DNA of 33,604 nucleotides from Oligoflexales bacterium. GTDB taxonomy: Bacteria; Bdellovibrionota_B; Oligoflexia; Oligoflexales; RGVZ01. A program made the translations under genes and the position numbers. The stretch is from contig CANJZQ010000025.1 of assembly GCA_947479535.1 (NCBI GenBank), positions 1 to 33,604 of the forward strand. Direction: 5' to 3'. Below the pieces are notes generated by a model that saw only the letters and a program-made list of their open reading frames with translations, was not told where the DNA came from and did no database searches. Positions 15,203 to 23,374 of the stretch are shown piece by piece. Numbering within the stretch: the first letter of the stretch is position 1; each line of letters begins with the position of its first letter.

Positions 15203-17575
15203 TCAATATCCGATATAGAAAATAATTTTCGTTTCCCCAAGTTTTCCGTTTTCGTAGGGATAAGCCCACTCAAACCGGAAAGGCGCAATCGGCGTGATCC
15301 AGCGGATTCCAAATCCAACGTCCTTGTGAAATCCATCAAAGGCCATCGCATCACCGTCGTCAAACACCCGACCCGCATCTGCAAACAAAAGAGCCTTGAT
15401 ACCAGCCTCTGGAATCAAAGGGACGAAGTACTCAATCTGCCCAAGGACCTTTTTGTCACCGCCTTTGATGAGCCTGGTCACCGGATCACCTGGCGACTTC
15501 ATGACGCTGAACTTAGGACCAAGAGACCAAAGGTCATATCCGCGCAAGTCATTTGGTCCACCCAGGCGGTAACGTTCAAGGAAAGGAACCTCCTTGTCAC
15601 CAAATGGGTAGATGTAGGATGCCGTGGCGTGAATTTTGAAGTAAGTGCGAAACGTTTCTGAAAAGTCGATGGGCTGGTATTTGGAGGCATCAAACACGGA
15701 TTCCATGAATTGCTGGTTGCCACCGAGCAGCCGGCCCCCAGTGAACTGCTGCCTCAGCTCAATTTCCGAGCCTTCATTTGGATCAATATAATTATTGGTG
15801 TCGACGCGGCTCAAACTAAAGATGGCACTCGACGACAATCCTGAATCCTTAAACCGGTCGACCAGGTAAACGTCACTATTCTGCTTGATGTGTTCAGCGC
15901 GGTAGGTCAAACGGCCGCGAACTTCCTCGAAAAGTTTGTGACCGACGAAGACTGAACCTCCGGTGCGTTCCTCTTGAATTTCAACGTCCTCGAGCGGGTT
16001 GCGGATTTCGTGCTTCACGGATGCCGACGCCCCAGCCAGCCATTCGGTGTCATTGACCCGTGGATCCGTAAAACCCGCCTCAAACGAATAGTTCTTTCCG
16101 CCGTTCCAGCGCGCCGTCAGATTGGTCTTCCACGCGTAACCCGACTGATTTTGTTCATCGTAGCGGCCTTGGCCGAAAAACGACCCTTCGCTTGTGTTCT
16201 GGCCAGGACTGAAACCGAGGGCTGCCTGCAACTGGCCTGTTGGTTTTTCCTTCACCCGAAGCTTCAAGTTCAGCTGATCTGCGTGATCGACACCTCGCTC
16301 TTTGACGATCTGAACATCTTCAAAAAAGCCGAGGCGGTTTATGTTTTTCTTTGATTCAGCCAGACGTGTCCCGCTGTATAACTCGGCATCGTGGACGTCC
16401 ATCTCGCGGCGGATCACGTTGTCCCGGGTTTTAGTGTTACCCAAAATCTCTATTGTTCCGAAATAGACCTTCTCGCCTTTGGTGATCTCAAAGTTGATAT
16501 CAACGGTCTTGGTGTCACGATTAAAGTTTGTCTTTGGGTTGACGTATGCATACGCGTAACCAAGGTCGCCATACTTATCACCCAGGTACTCGATGTCTTT
16601 GACAAATCGGGAGTAACGAAACAGTTCATTCGGCTTCAGCGCCATGGATTCCGTCAACTCGGATGGCTGAAACATCGTGTCACCCGAGAACTCAATCTTT
16701 CCGACCTTGTATTGCAGGCCTTCCTCAACTTGAAAGGTAACCCGGACGAATTGCCGGTCAGCATCCATGACCGTCAGCGGCTTCGCCACCTTGACTTCAG
16801 CGAAACCGGAATCACGGTACCAATATGAGAGAAACTCAAGATCTCGTTTCAGGAAATCATCCTGATAAATCCCAGCAGAAGATAGCGAACTGGATCGGGT
16901 GATGGGCCGCAGCGCAAGCTTGTCGACCAAATCACCGTAGGAAAAGTATTGATTGCCGATGATGGAAACATCGCCGACCCGAAGTTTACCCCCCTCTTCC
17001 ACAACAAAAGTCAGCACCGCTTCATTGGCGGCCTTCATCTCAACCGTGTGCGTGATTCGCGCCAGGTAGAATCCTTTTTCCGTGTACTGGCGCTCGATCA
17101 TTCTGACGTCAGCAGAAATAGATGCATCGTTCAGGATCGTGTAAAGCTTGGTTTGAAGTTTGTCCTTGAGATCGTCCGTCTTGACTTCCTTCATTCCGTC
17201 AAACTTGATCTCAACAACGGCAGGCTTTTCCGCAACCTGGATGAGGACTTTTACTCCGCCGGGAACCTCTTCCTTGAAAATACGGACGTCCGAAAAGTAG
17301 CCAAGTTCAAAAAGGGATTTAATGTCAGCCTTGATGATCGCGGGATCAAAAAACCCGCCTTTTCTGGTTTTTAAGATTGTGATGATTGCATCTGACTCGA
17401 CCTTGGCATTGCCTCGCACCGCGATGTCGACCACGGACTCACCAGAACCCTCAAATCCAGACGACTGCTGCGCCTGAGCCTCATGCACCGGAGCCAAACT
17501 AAAAATCAAGCCTGCCAAGGACGCCAACGCGGCGACAACTAGAAAGCCTGTTATCTGATGGCGAACCTGCTTCAC
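15203..17575 (-). CDS. bamA: Outer-membrane assembly factor BamA, 790 aa
   Basis: Omp85 protein that folds and inserts beta-barrel proteins into the outer membrane. A signal peptide ends near residue 36 (HEAQAQ). Five POTRA repeats follow (about 45-460), recognisable by recurring GxxF/Y...D..FLxxxY or LxxxGYF patterns such as LFELGYFSDVRIFKEE and NINRLGFFEDVQIVKE. The C-terminal barrel (about 465-790) contains the lid-loop motif GGPNDLRGYD (equivalent of the VRGF/Y motif) and a final aromatic-rich strand KIIFYIGY. GTG at 17575 follows CAGGAG at seven bases and overlaps the lolD stop by 4 bp. Length is typical. Its place between lolD and ompH groups lipoprotein release, barrel insertion and the chaperone in one transcript. 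Confidence 0.97.
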   Translation of the reverse strand: MKQVRHQITGFLVVAALASLAGLIFSLAPVHEAQAQQSSGFEGSGESVVDIAVRGNAKVESDAIITILKTRKGGFFDPAIIKADIKSLFELGYFSDVRIFKEEVPGGVKVLIQVAEKPAVVEIKFDGMKEVKTDDLKDKLQTKLYTILNDASISADVRMIERQYTEKGFYLARITHTVEMKAANEAVLTFVVEEGGKLRVGDVSIIGNQYFSYGDLVDKLALRPITRSSSLSSAGIYQDDFLKRDLEFLSYWYRDSGFAEVKVAKPLTVMDADRQFVRVTFQVEEGLQYKVGKIEFSGDTMFQPSELTESMALKPNELFRYSRFVKDIEYLGDKYGDLGYAYAYVNPKTNFNRDTKTVDINFEITKGEKVYFGTIEILGNTKTRDNVIRREMDVHDAELYSGTRLAESKKNINRLGFFEDVQIVKERGVDHADQLNLKLRVKEKPTGQLQAALGFSPGQNTSEGSFFGQGRYDEQNQSGYAWKTNLTARWNGGKNYSFEAGFTDPRVNDTEWLAGASASVKHEIRNPLEDVEIQEERTGGSVFVGHKLFEEVRGRLTYRAEHIKQNSDVYLVDRFKDSGLSSSAIFSLSRVDTNNYIDPNEGSEIELRQQFTGGRLLGGNQQFMESVFDASKYQPIDFSETFRTYFKIHATASYIYPFGDKEVPFLERYRLGGPNDLRGYDLWSLGPKFSVMKSPGDPVTRLIKGGDKKVLGQIEYFVPLIPEAGIKALLFADAGRVFDDGDAMAFDGFHKDVGFGIRWITPIAPFRFEWAYPYENGKLGETKIIFYIGY

Positions 17576-18291
17576 TGGGATACTCCTGTTGCGGACAGAA
17601 CACGCCCGTCTTCCATGATGACCCGGGATGGCATGCGTTCTGCCAGCAAGTGATCGTGCGTGACCAGAATCATTGTGGTTTTGTGAACCGCCGCCAACTC
17701 CAGCAGCAGGTCTTGAATTGCCAGACTGGTCCCCTTGTCCAGGTTCCCGGTTGGCTCATCTGCCAGTAAAACCTCTGGCTCCATGAATAAAGCGCGGGCG
17801 ATTGCAACACGCTGTTGCTCGCCCCCAGAAAGCTCTGCGGGCCGGTGGCTGGCACGATCACGCAACCCAACAGAATTCAAAAGGTAAGCGGCACGTTCCC
17901 GCGCGGCATGCCCCCGGATTCCAGCAATAACTCCCGGCATCATGACATTCTCAAGCGCCGAAAATTCGGGCAGCAGATTGCTCGATTGAAAAATGAATCC
18001 CAGTTTGCGATTGCGAAATTTTGAGGTTGCCTGATCAGACATCCGCGAGACATCAATTCCACCGATCGTCACGGTGCCTTCAGAAGGCCGGTCCAGCGTG
18101 CCAATGATGTGCAGCAAGGTGCTTTTTCCTGCGCCGGATCTTCCCGTGATGGAGACACAAGATCCCCGCTCGATCCGCAGGTTAACACCGCGCAAGGCCT
18201 CGACCCGTTGTGCCTCAATGACAAAGGCTTTGGTCACGCCATTCAAGATGATGGCGGCTGTGGCTTGGACTGTTTGTGAATTATCGCTCAC
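17572..18291 (-). CDS. lolD: Lipoprotein-releasing system ATP-binding protein LolD, 239 aa
   Basis: ABC ATPase powering release of outer-membrane lipoproteins from the inner membrane to LolA. It has Walker A GRSGAGKS (50-57), Q-loop [20 protein letters not shown] (the LLPEF..ENV..P stretch is typical of the LolD/MacB/FtsE group), signature [15 protein letters not shown] (154-168), Walker [12 protein letters not shown] and H-loop VTHD. GTG at 18291 overlaps the preceding permease stop by 4 bp (GTGA) and follows GAGG. The longer open frame upstream lies inside the permease gene and is rejected. MacB-type function is the alternative, but the LolC/E neighbour and bamA context favour LolD. Confidence 0.94.
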   Translation of the reverse strand: MSDNSQTVQATAAIILNGVTKAFVIEAQRVEALRGVNLRIERGSCVSITGRSGAGKSTLLHIIGTLDRPSEGTVTIGGIDVSRMSDQATSKFRNRKLGFIFQSSNLLPEFSALENVMMPGVIAGIRGHAARERAAYLLNSVGLRDRASHRPAELSGGEQQRVAIARALFMEPEVLLADEPTGNLDKGTSLAIQDLLLELAAVHKTTMILVTHDHLLAERMPSRVIMEDGRVLSATGVSQ

Positions 18292-19568
18292 TCGTACCTC
18301 AATCCAGCACCAGGATCCTGGCGCGAAGCAATCCATGACGGGTAGGCTGCGGCCGCAAGACTGAAGCCCAAGGCTGCCAACGCAATCACCAGGTAGTCCC
18401 AGGGCAAAAATTTGACCGGCAGAACTTTCAAATAATAAACATCCGCCGGCAACCGCACGCCCCGCGTCCATTCGACTGCAGAGCAGAGCAAGATTCCCAT
18501 AACGAGACCGATCACCACACCAGTCACACCGATCACGCCACCGTGAATCATGTAAAGGCGGGCCACATCACCCTTGCTCATGCCGAGCGCTCGCAGCAGG
18601 CTGACGTGCCCCCGCTTGTGAAATACGGTCATCATCATTGTTCCGCTGATCGAAAAAGCGGCAACGACAACCACCAGCATGAGAATGGATCCCATGGCGA
18701 ATTTCTCCAGTTTCAAGGCAAAGAGCAACGCCTTATTTGTCTCCTGCCAGGTGTTGAGGCGCAGTCCGGCCCTGCCACCCAAAGCGCGTTCAAAGCGTGA
18801 CTTGAGGCGCCCCACCTGCATTGGATCGCGCAAATGAAATCCAACCCCTGAAACAAACTGGTCGACTGTCAGTGATTCATCAAAATCAGCCATGAAACGA
18901 CGACCCTCGTCGAGGTTCGTCACGGCCCATTTGCTGTCGTAGTTAAACATTCCGGTTGAGAATATTCCGACCACCTTGAAGGTCCTGGAAAGGGTTCCTC
19001 CACCAAGGATCGACCCAACGCCAGCCTGGGGGGACAAGATCACGATTTCGTCACCGGTATCGGCGCCAAGCTGTGCAGCCAACTGATCGCCAAGGGCAAT
19101 GCCAGGCGGGTTGCTGCGGGCCAGATCCTCAAGGCGACCGTCAACAAAGGCTCCGTTGAAACCCCAGTTTGAAGCCCCCTTCGATGGATCGATTCCGAAA
19201 ATTGTGGCCGATGACATGAAGCGCTTGCGCTTGATGACCACATCCGCCTCGGTAAAAGGCTCAAGGTTTGTGGCTTCCGGAATTGCGCGTGCGATTTCTT
19301 CGAGCGGATGCTCCTTGAGGCTGAAGCCAGCCGTGGCATTCTCGGCCATCACCTCTGCGTGCGGCTGCCCGGACAACATCTTGCGGCGCAAATCCGCCTC
19401 GAATCCCCCCATCACAGACAGGACGACGACGAGCGCCATCACCCCGGTGGCAACACCAGCGATGGACATTGATGTCATGAACGAGAGCCCTCGCGTGCCA
19501 GGCAATATACGAGCCCGCACCGAGCGCAACTGGCGCCACGCCATCCAAATCAAAGCCCGCAACTGCAC
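18288..19568 (-). CDS. lolC: Lipoprotein-releasing ABC permease, LolC/LolE family, 426 aa
   Basis: Inner-membrane permease that, with LolD, extracts outer-membrane-destined lipoproteins. One membrane helix lies near residues 30-53 (SFMTSMSIAGVATGVMALVV), followed by the family motif VLSVMGGFEADLRRKML, a large periplasmic domain (~70-290), then three helices in the FtsX-type C-terminal domain (LMLVVVVAAFSISGTMMM; GVIGVTGVVIGLVMGILL; YLVIALAALGFSLAAAAYP). HKRGHVSLLRALGMSKGDV is the conserved cytoplasmic coupling segment. The most likely start is GTG at 19568, about 11 bases after GGAGG; an in-frame GTG at 19628 would add 20 atypical residues. A single permease gene suggests a LolFD-like homodimer rather than the enterobacterial LolCE pair, or a second permease elsewhere. 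It heads the operon. Confidence 0.92.
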   Translation of the reverse strand: MQLRALIWMAWRQLRSVRARILPGTRGLSFMTSMSIAGVATGVMALVVVLSVMGGFEADLRRKMLSGQPHAEVMAENATAGFSLKEHPLEEIARAIPEATNLEPFTEADVVIKRKRFMSSATIFGIDPSKGASNWGFNGAFVDGRLEDLARSNPPGIALGDQLAAQLGADTGDEIVILSPQAGVGSILGGGTLSRTFKVVGIFSTGMFNYDSKWAVTNLDEGRRFMADFDESLTVDQFVSGVGFHLRDPMQVGRLKSRFERALGGRAGLRLNTWQETNKALLFALKLEKFAMGSILMLVVVVAAFSISGTMMMTVFHKRGHVSLLRALGMSKGDVARLYMIHGGVIGVTGVVIGLVMGILLCSAVEWTRGVRLPADVYYLKVLPVKFLPWDYLVIALAALGFSLAAAAYPSWIASRQDPGAGLRYE

Positions 19569-19909
19569 GGCTTCGGAATCCTCCAAGATATGTGGTTCCA
19601 ATGAACCACAGTAACCGTTCGGGATCACTAAATTTTTAGTTATTTTATGAAGTTTTGCCTAAGGCCCGTCCTGGATGCTCCGAAGCCTCTGTCAACGTCA
19701 GGCCAGCTGGCCCGGGATACCGGGCAGCGAAACCAGACGATCCGCTAAAAAGGGAGCATTCGTCATGGCTGATTCAAACCGGAAATTGAAACGCTGGATT
19801 CGTGGACGTAGAGGATCGAATACAGCAGTTCGCCCGGCAGGCCTAGGTTCGGTGCGCCCCCTGTCCCTGCTTGGCCCACCTGCTATCCCCACAGAAACAA
19901 GCCCTCCAC
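19569..19909. other. Intergenic region upstream of the envelope operon
   Basis: This 341-bp stretch separates the cysteine desulfurase stop from the lolC start and should hold the envelope-operon promoter. On the minus strand there is a perfect TTGACA (plus-strand 19690-19695), but no good -10 lies 17 bp downstream. An AT-rich CATAAAATAAC occurs nearer the gene (around 19640-19650), without a matching -35. A perfect 12-bp palindrome (GGCCAGCTGGCC, 19701-19712) partly overlaps a 6-bp-stem hairpin (GCCCGG-GATA-CCGGGC, 19710-19725). Neither is followed by a U-run on either strand, so operator or RNA-structure roles are possible but unproven. Confidence 0.5.
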
Positions 19910-19941
19910 CTAGCCCACGCCGGGAGAAAGAACCCGCTTGA
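19765..19941 (+). CDS. Possible small basic protein, 58 aa
   Basis: Weakly supported small ORF. ATG at 19765 is preceded by AAAGGGAG at about eight bases. The predicted product starts with a strongly basic segment (RKLKRWIRGRRGS) and ends in a Pro/Ser/Glu/Lys-rich tail, with no membrane segment. It is opposite in strand to both neighbours and its last 32 bp overlap the 3' end of the cysteine desulfurase gene. A chance ORF in an intergenic region is at least as likely; conservation would decide. Confidence 0.2.
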   Translation: MADSNRKLKRWIRGRRGSNTAVRPAGLGSVRPLSLLGPPAIPTETSPPPSPRREKEPA

Positions 19942-21136
19942 CGGTCTGTTCGAGGACCTCCGCAATGCGGCTGACATCCCCGGCGCCCCCACGGGCCCCG
20001 AAACTGATCCGGACGGAATTGAGGGCGATCCAATCGCTGTAGCCCATGGCTTTCAAGACATGGCTTGGTCGCCCCACCCCGGACGAACACGCACTGCCAC
20101 TGGAGGCAGCAATGCCGGCCAAATCCAAATTGAGCAAGAGATCGTCGCCGGCGACGCGTTCGACGTGGAAATTGATCGTATTGGCTATGCCAGCCCCGGG
20201 ATCCCCGTGAACCTTAACCCCGGAAATACGGCCCAACGCAGCCAAAAATGCCAGCTGAGCGGGACGCTCCCGTTCCAGCCAGGCCTTGGCCGGGTCGCTG
20301 ACAAGGTCCCTTGCCCGCAGACCAAAAGAAATAATTCCAGGAACATTCTCCGTTCCCGGGCGTCGCGCGCGTTCTTGACCCCCACCCAGAGTCAGGGCCT
20401 GTAGTTTTGATCCGGATTTCAAGTAAAGTGCGCCAACGCCTTTGAAGGAGCCGATCTTGTGTCCCGAAAACGCTGCGGAATCGACTTTAGAAGATGCCAG
20501 CCAGGAGATGTCGATCTTACCCATGGCCTGCACGGCATCCGTGTGAAAATGAACGGCAGAATTTTTGGCCTTCACGGCATCCGCCAAAGCTGACACTGGC
20601 TGCACGGCTCCCGTCTCATTGTTGACCAGCATCACAGCAACAAGAACGGTATCCGGGTCGACCAAGGACACGAGGGCGTCATGCAGGATCACGCCGTTCC
20701 GATCCACGGGAGCGATTGACAGGCGGATCCGCCTGCGTTCAGCCAACACTTCCACCAACTCCAGAACCGAAGGGTGTTCCGTGGCTCCAACAATGACATG
20801 GGGCAAACGCGCTGATTTAACGTCAGACGGAGTCGTGAAAAACTCGCCCTGCTTTCCCGCAACGCCCTGAATCACAAGGTTATTTGACTCTGTCGCACCA
20901 GAAGTGAAGACCACCTCCTGGGCGCGACAGCCCAACAGGGCAGCCACCTGGTTCCGGGCATCTTCAAGGGCAACCTTGGCGCGACGACCGCTGGCATGCT
21001 GGGACGAAGGGTTACCATCAAACTGGCGCACGGCGGCCATGACGGCCTCAAGGTGCGCGTCCTCCAAGGGGGCCGTGGAGTTGTAGTCGACATAAATTTG
21101 AGTGCTGTTTCGGGTCGTTTTCATTTCGCATCGCAT
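19910..21136 (-). CDS. Cysteine desulfurase (NifS/IscS class), 408 aa
   Basis: PLP enzyme releasing sulfur from cysteine as an enzyme persulfide for Fe-S clusters or tRNA thiolation. It has YVDYNSTAP near the N-terminus, TSGATESNNLVIQG (78-91), GATEHPSV, VNNETGAVQP (171-180), HFHTDAVQAMGKI (197-208), the Schiff-base lysine in SGHKIGS (Lys227), GGGQERARRPGTENV and the catalytic loop SSGSACSSG with Cys350. The long flexible Cys loop fits the IscS/NifS class rather than SufS. There are two possible ATGs (21136, 21124) and neither has a good ribosome site. It lies 13 bp after the RelA/SpoT-like gene and probably depends on it for expression. No iscU or other isc genes are present here, so iscS, nifS or a tRNA-thiolation paralogue cannot be told apart. 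Confidence 0.93.
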   Translation of the reverse strand: MRCEMKTTRNSTQIYVDYNSTAPLEDAHLEAVMAAVRQFDGNPSSQHASGRRAKVALEDARNQVAALLGCRAQEVVFTSGATESNNLVIQGVAGKQGEFFTTPSDVKSARLPHVIVGATEHPSVLELVEVLAERRRIRLSIAPVDRNGVILHDALVSLVDPDTVLVAVMLVNNETGAVQPVSALADAVKAKNSAVHFHTDAVQAMGKIDISWLASSKVDSAAFSGHKIGSFKGVGALYLKSGSKLQALTLGGGQERARRPGTENVPGIISFGLRARDLVSDPAKAWLERERPAQLAFLAALGRISGVKVHGDPGAGIANTINFHVERVAGDDLLLNLDLAGIAASSGSACSSGVGRPSHVLKAMGYSDWIALNSVRISFGARGGAGDVSRIAEVLEQTVKRVLSPGVG

Positions 21137-21149
21137 TTCGGGTCAGGTC

Positions 21150-22376
21150 TCAAGGCGTGAGATTCAGTATCTCTCCGAGAACCCTGCGGCGCGCCGCGCG
21201 CAATTGGGAACTCTTGTATCGCCCGTGGGCCGCAGCCCCCTGGTTGTTCTGCGTATACGACTTCTGATCCATAATTTGAATCTCGAAAGGAAAAAAGGCG
21301 CACATATCGACTTCGCGATCCATTCCGCGCCAACCCCGCAGGGCCGCCGTCAACTCCATCAATGCCTTGGATGCTGGACTGCCGTGGAGCGCCTCGGCGG
21401 CCTCATCAAACCTTTGCAGCCACTGGAAAGCCGGGTTCATTCCCCGGATGAGTTGCCTTCCGGTCAGCTGAATGGAACGGTACGTGGCGGCCGAGTGGGG
21501 ATTGTCGACATCTTCGGGTGGTGACGGAAGAACCAAACTTCCCATGCGCTTTTTGAATTGTGCGGGCGAGATTTTTTCGCTCATCAGCAAACCCCGCAAG
21601 TCATCCAGTTCGCGCCGAAACTTGTCAACATCAACCATGTTGTTTCGCGCCCGGGCCGGAATACAGTTCGCATAGCTGACAATTCCAAAATCAGTCAGCA
21701 TACGCACCAGCAGCAAAGCATCCGCCTGGCAGTCGACCACCATTCGCACGCCGACGAGATCATAAATGGTCTCAGCCACGTTGGCGCGTTTATGGAGCAG
21801 CTTGAGTAAAATCGATTGGCGGGACTTTACGGCCTTCCACTCAAATTTCACCAAAGGAACAATGGCCCCGTCCTGACCAAAGCCAGTGACATGGCCCGTC
21901 GCATCGTGCTTTAAAAAATCTTCAAATCGAGCTTTGATTTGGGCGCGGGCGGCATCCACATTTACATAGCGATACGAACCCTCGATGTGCGCGATGGAAT
22001 GCATCACACGAAGAACAGCGCAGGCCCATACGCGCCGGATGCGATGCGAATCCTCATGCTCTGCGGCCCAAACGAGCAGCCATCGTGGATCGTCGCAAAG
22101 CAGGATTTCTTCTGGCGGGCGAACACCATTGCGCCACTCACGTGGCATCAGTTCGCGTTCGATGAAGGCAAGCGCTTCAACGATCACGGCATGCATCATC
22201 CGGGCATCGGATGGATCATCCGGGTTGTACCCATAGGAAAGAAGAAAGCGCGTGGCGTCTTCCATGGTGCGCACATAAGTCGACGTCGTGTCGATGGAAG
22301 ATTCGCCCCCGATGAGGACTTCCATGACCGGCCACCGGAAATGCCACTGCTCTGCGATTTGCTTTTTGTTGTCCAT
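21150..22376 (-). CDS. Conserved protein with RelA/SpoT synthetase-like C-terminal half, 408 aa
   Basis: The C-terminal half lines up by eye with the (p)ppGpp synthetase fold. KSRQSILLKLLHK (184-196) matches the basic Ser-Ile-x-x-Lys helix. IYDLVGVRMVV (204-214) matches the D-x-x-G-x-R-x-x strand. ATYRSIQLT (297-305) matches the YxSLH segment, with Gln where His is usual. FEIQIMDQKSY...GAAAHGRYK (364-388) matches EVQIRT...GxAAHWxYK. An insertion of roughly 50-60 residues lies between the last two. The N-terminal ~170 residues are not recognised; no HD-hydrolase, TGS or ACT domain is seen. ATG at 22376 lacks a ribosome site; an in-frame TTG at 22415 lies upstream. I recall a deltaproteobacterial family model of this kind (possibly TIGR04552), but this is unverified. 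Enzymatic activity is uncertain. Confidence 0.8.
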   Translation of the reverse strand: MDNKKQIAEQWHFRWPVMEVLIGGESSIDTTSTYVRTMEDATRFLLSYGYNPDDPSDARMMHAVIVEALAFIERELMPREWRNGVRPPEEILLCDDPRWLLVWAAEHEDSHRIRRVWACAVLRVMHSIAHIEGSYRYVNVDAARAQIKARFEDFLKHDATGHVTGFGQDGAIVPLVKFEWKAVKSRQSILLKLLHKRANVAETIYDLVGVRMVVDCQADALLLVRMLTDFGIVSYANCIPARARNNMVDVDKFRRELDDLRGLLMSEKISPAQFKKRMGSLVLPSPPEDVDNPHSAATYRSIQLTGRQLIRGMNPAFQWLQRFDEAAEALHGSPASKALMELTAALRGWRGMDREVDMCAFFPFEIQIMDQKSYTQNNQGAAAHGRYKSSQLRAARRRVLGEILNLTP

Positions 22377-22417
22377 GCTACAATCAAGTGTAAGGGAACA
22401 TCTGATTGGGGCCAAAT

Positions 22418-23068
22418 ATGCGAAAAAAATCGCTTAAACATCTGAATTTATTAGTATTTTTTTTCTTGGCTTTGTTGGCCACGTCTGGACTCGCGAACGA
22501 CCCACCCAAAACAGACGAGCACGGCGGCAAATTCAGCAAGGCGGTTGATCAAAAACTGAACGGAAAAAATAAGGGCACCAAAAAAGAGGACGCCCATGCT
22601 GCGCCGGACGTGAAGTCAAAAATGGAACACACGGACGGATACGTCAACGAGTGGATTCCGTTTCCACCATTCAATGCGATCGCACTGCCTGGCTTGGAAA
22701 AATTCAGTTACAAACCCACCCGCGGAGAAATGACGGTGGTGGTGATGTTGGCAACCTGGTGCGCACCGTGCGTGAAGATGATGCCTGAAATCCTGCGGCT
22801 GCAAGCGCGGACCGCACGCCTGCCGGTCAAGTACCTCAACATTTTTACCAACGACACGAAGCAGGATGCCATCGGGTTTATGACGGAACACGGAATGAAA
22901 TCCGGCGTGCTGGCAACGCATGAAGTTCTGGCGACCTTCAAAAATCCGGAGTTGCCGGCCATCTATGTCGGTGACCGCAATTCATGGATGCTCATGCGTT
23001 ACCTCAAGGCAACTCCAGAAAATCTCGCCGAGATCGAGGAATCGATCAGATACCTGACGGCCATTTGA
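22418..23068 (+). CDS. Secreted thioredoxin-fold protein, 216 aa
   Basis: A signal peptide is evident: basic MRKKSLKHLN, then a long hydrophobic core, with likely cleavage after SGLA (about residue 26). A Lys/Glu/Asp-rich linker of ~45 residues follows, then a thioredoxin-like domain from about residue 80: TVVVMLATWCAPCVKMMPEILRL, with the redox pair Cys115-Ala-Pro-Cys118, and PELPAIYVGD with the likely cis-Pro. It is TlpA/ResA-like in form, so a periplasmic disulfide reductase or cytochrome/cofactor maturation role is possible. ATG at 22418 follows GGGG at six bases; the upstream TTG at 22406 gives a worse signal. Only 41 bp separate it from the divergent RelA/SpoT-like gene. No partner is identifiable from context. 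Confidence 0.85.
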   Translation: MRKKSLKHLNLLVFFFLALLATSGLANDPPKTDEHGGKFSKAVDQKLNGKNKGTKKEDAHAAPDVKSKMEHTDGYVNEWIPFPPFNAIALPGLEKFSYKPTRGEMTVVVMLATWCAPCVKMMPEILRLQARTARLPVKYLNIFTNDTKQDAIGFMTEHGMKSGVLATHEVLATFKNPELPAIYVGDRNSWMLMRYLKATPENLAEIEESIRYLTAI

Positions 23069-23102
23069 TTTTTTTGTGAAAGCGGATACTTTTCTCACCC
23101 CG

Positions 23103-23347
23103 CGTCATTCTGAGGCCGAAGGCTGAAGAATCCTTTCTTCTGCGAAAAGTCCCATGCCCTGTGGCGTTCAATGCCCTGAAACACATCCATCCAGCTGGCG
23201 TATTCAGGGATGCGATGGTTAAAAAAAATCGGAAGAAAGGATCCTTCGCATCCGCTCAGGATGACGGAGTTAAAGAAAGGATCCTTCGCATTCGCTCAGG
23301 ATGACGGAGTTAAAGAAAGGATCCTTCGCATCCGCTCAGGATGACGG
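23103..23347. repeat. REP-like repeat cluster: one inverted copy plus three tandem 40-bp units
   Basis: This fills most of the 306-bp gap between two convergent genes. Three 40-bp direct units lie at 23231-23270, 23271-23310 and 23311-23347, each with the AAGGATCCTT palindrome and CTCAGGATGACGG core. A diverged copy in the opposite orientation sits at 23103-23140 (its reverse complement reads GAAGAAAGGATTCTTC... and ends CAGAATGACG). It is separated from the direct units by ~90 bp of unrelated sequence. The direct units are clearly related to the 38-bp repeat at 1-144. Nothing else is evident in the gap. Confidence 0.88.
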
Positions 23348-23374
23348 GCGACTCAGGATCATTTCGAACTTGGC

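Noticed and set aside
18292-18471. 60-residue N-terminal extension of LolD
   Set aside because: It lies inside the permease gene; GTG at 18291 with GAGG and a 4-bp overlap matches the family N-terminus.
19099-19614. 171-codon open frame on the plus strand
   Set aside because: Antisense to the LolC/E permease, with no family motif; explained by GC skew of the real gene.
19710-19725. GC-rich hairpin (GCCCGG-GATA-CCGGGC) as terminator of the cysteine desulfurase operon
   Set aside because: No T-tract on either side; a short GC-rich hairpin of this kind can occur by chance.
23231-23347. CRISPR-like appearance of regularly repeated ~40-bp units
   Set aside because: Units abut each other with no unique spacers and no cas genes are present; the same repeat occurs at 1-144 as a tandem array.
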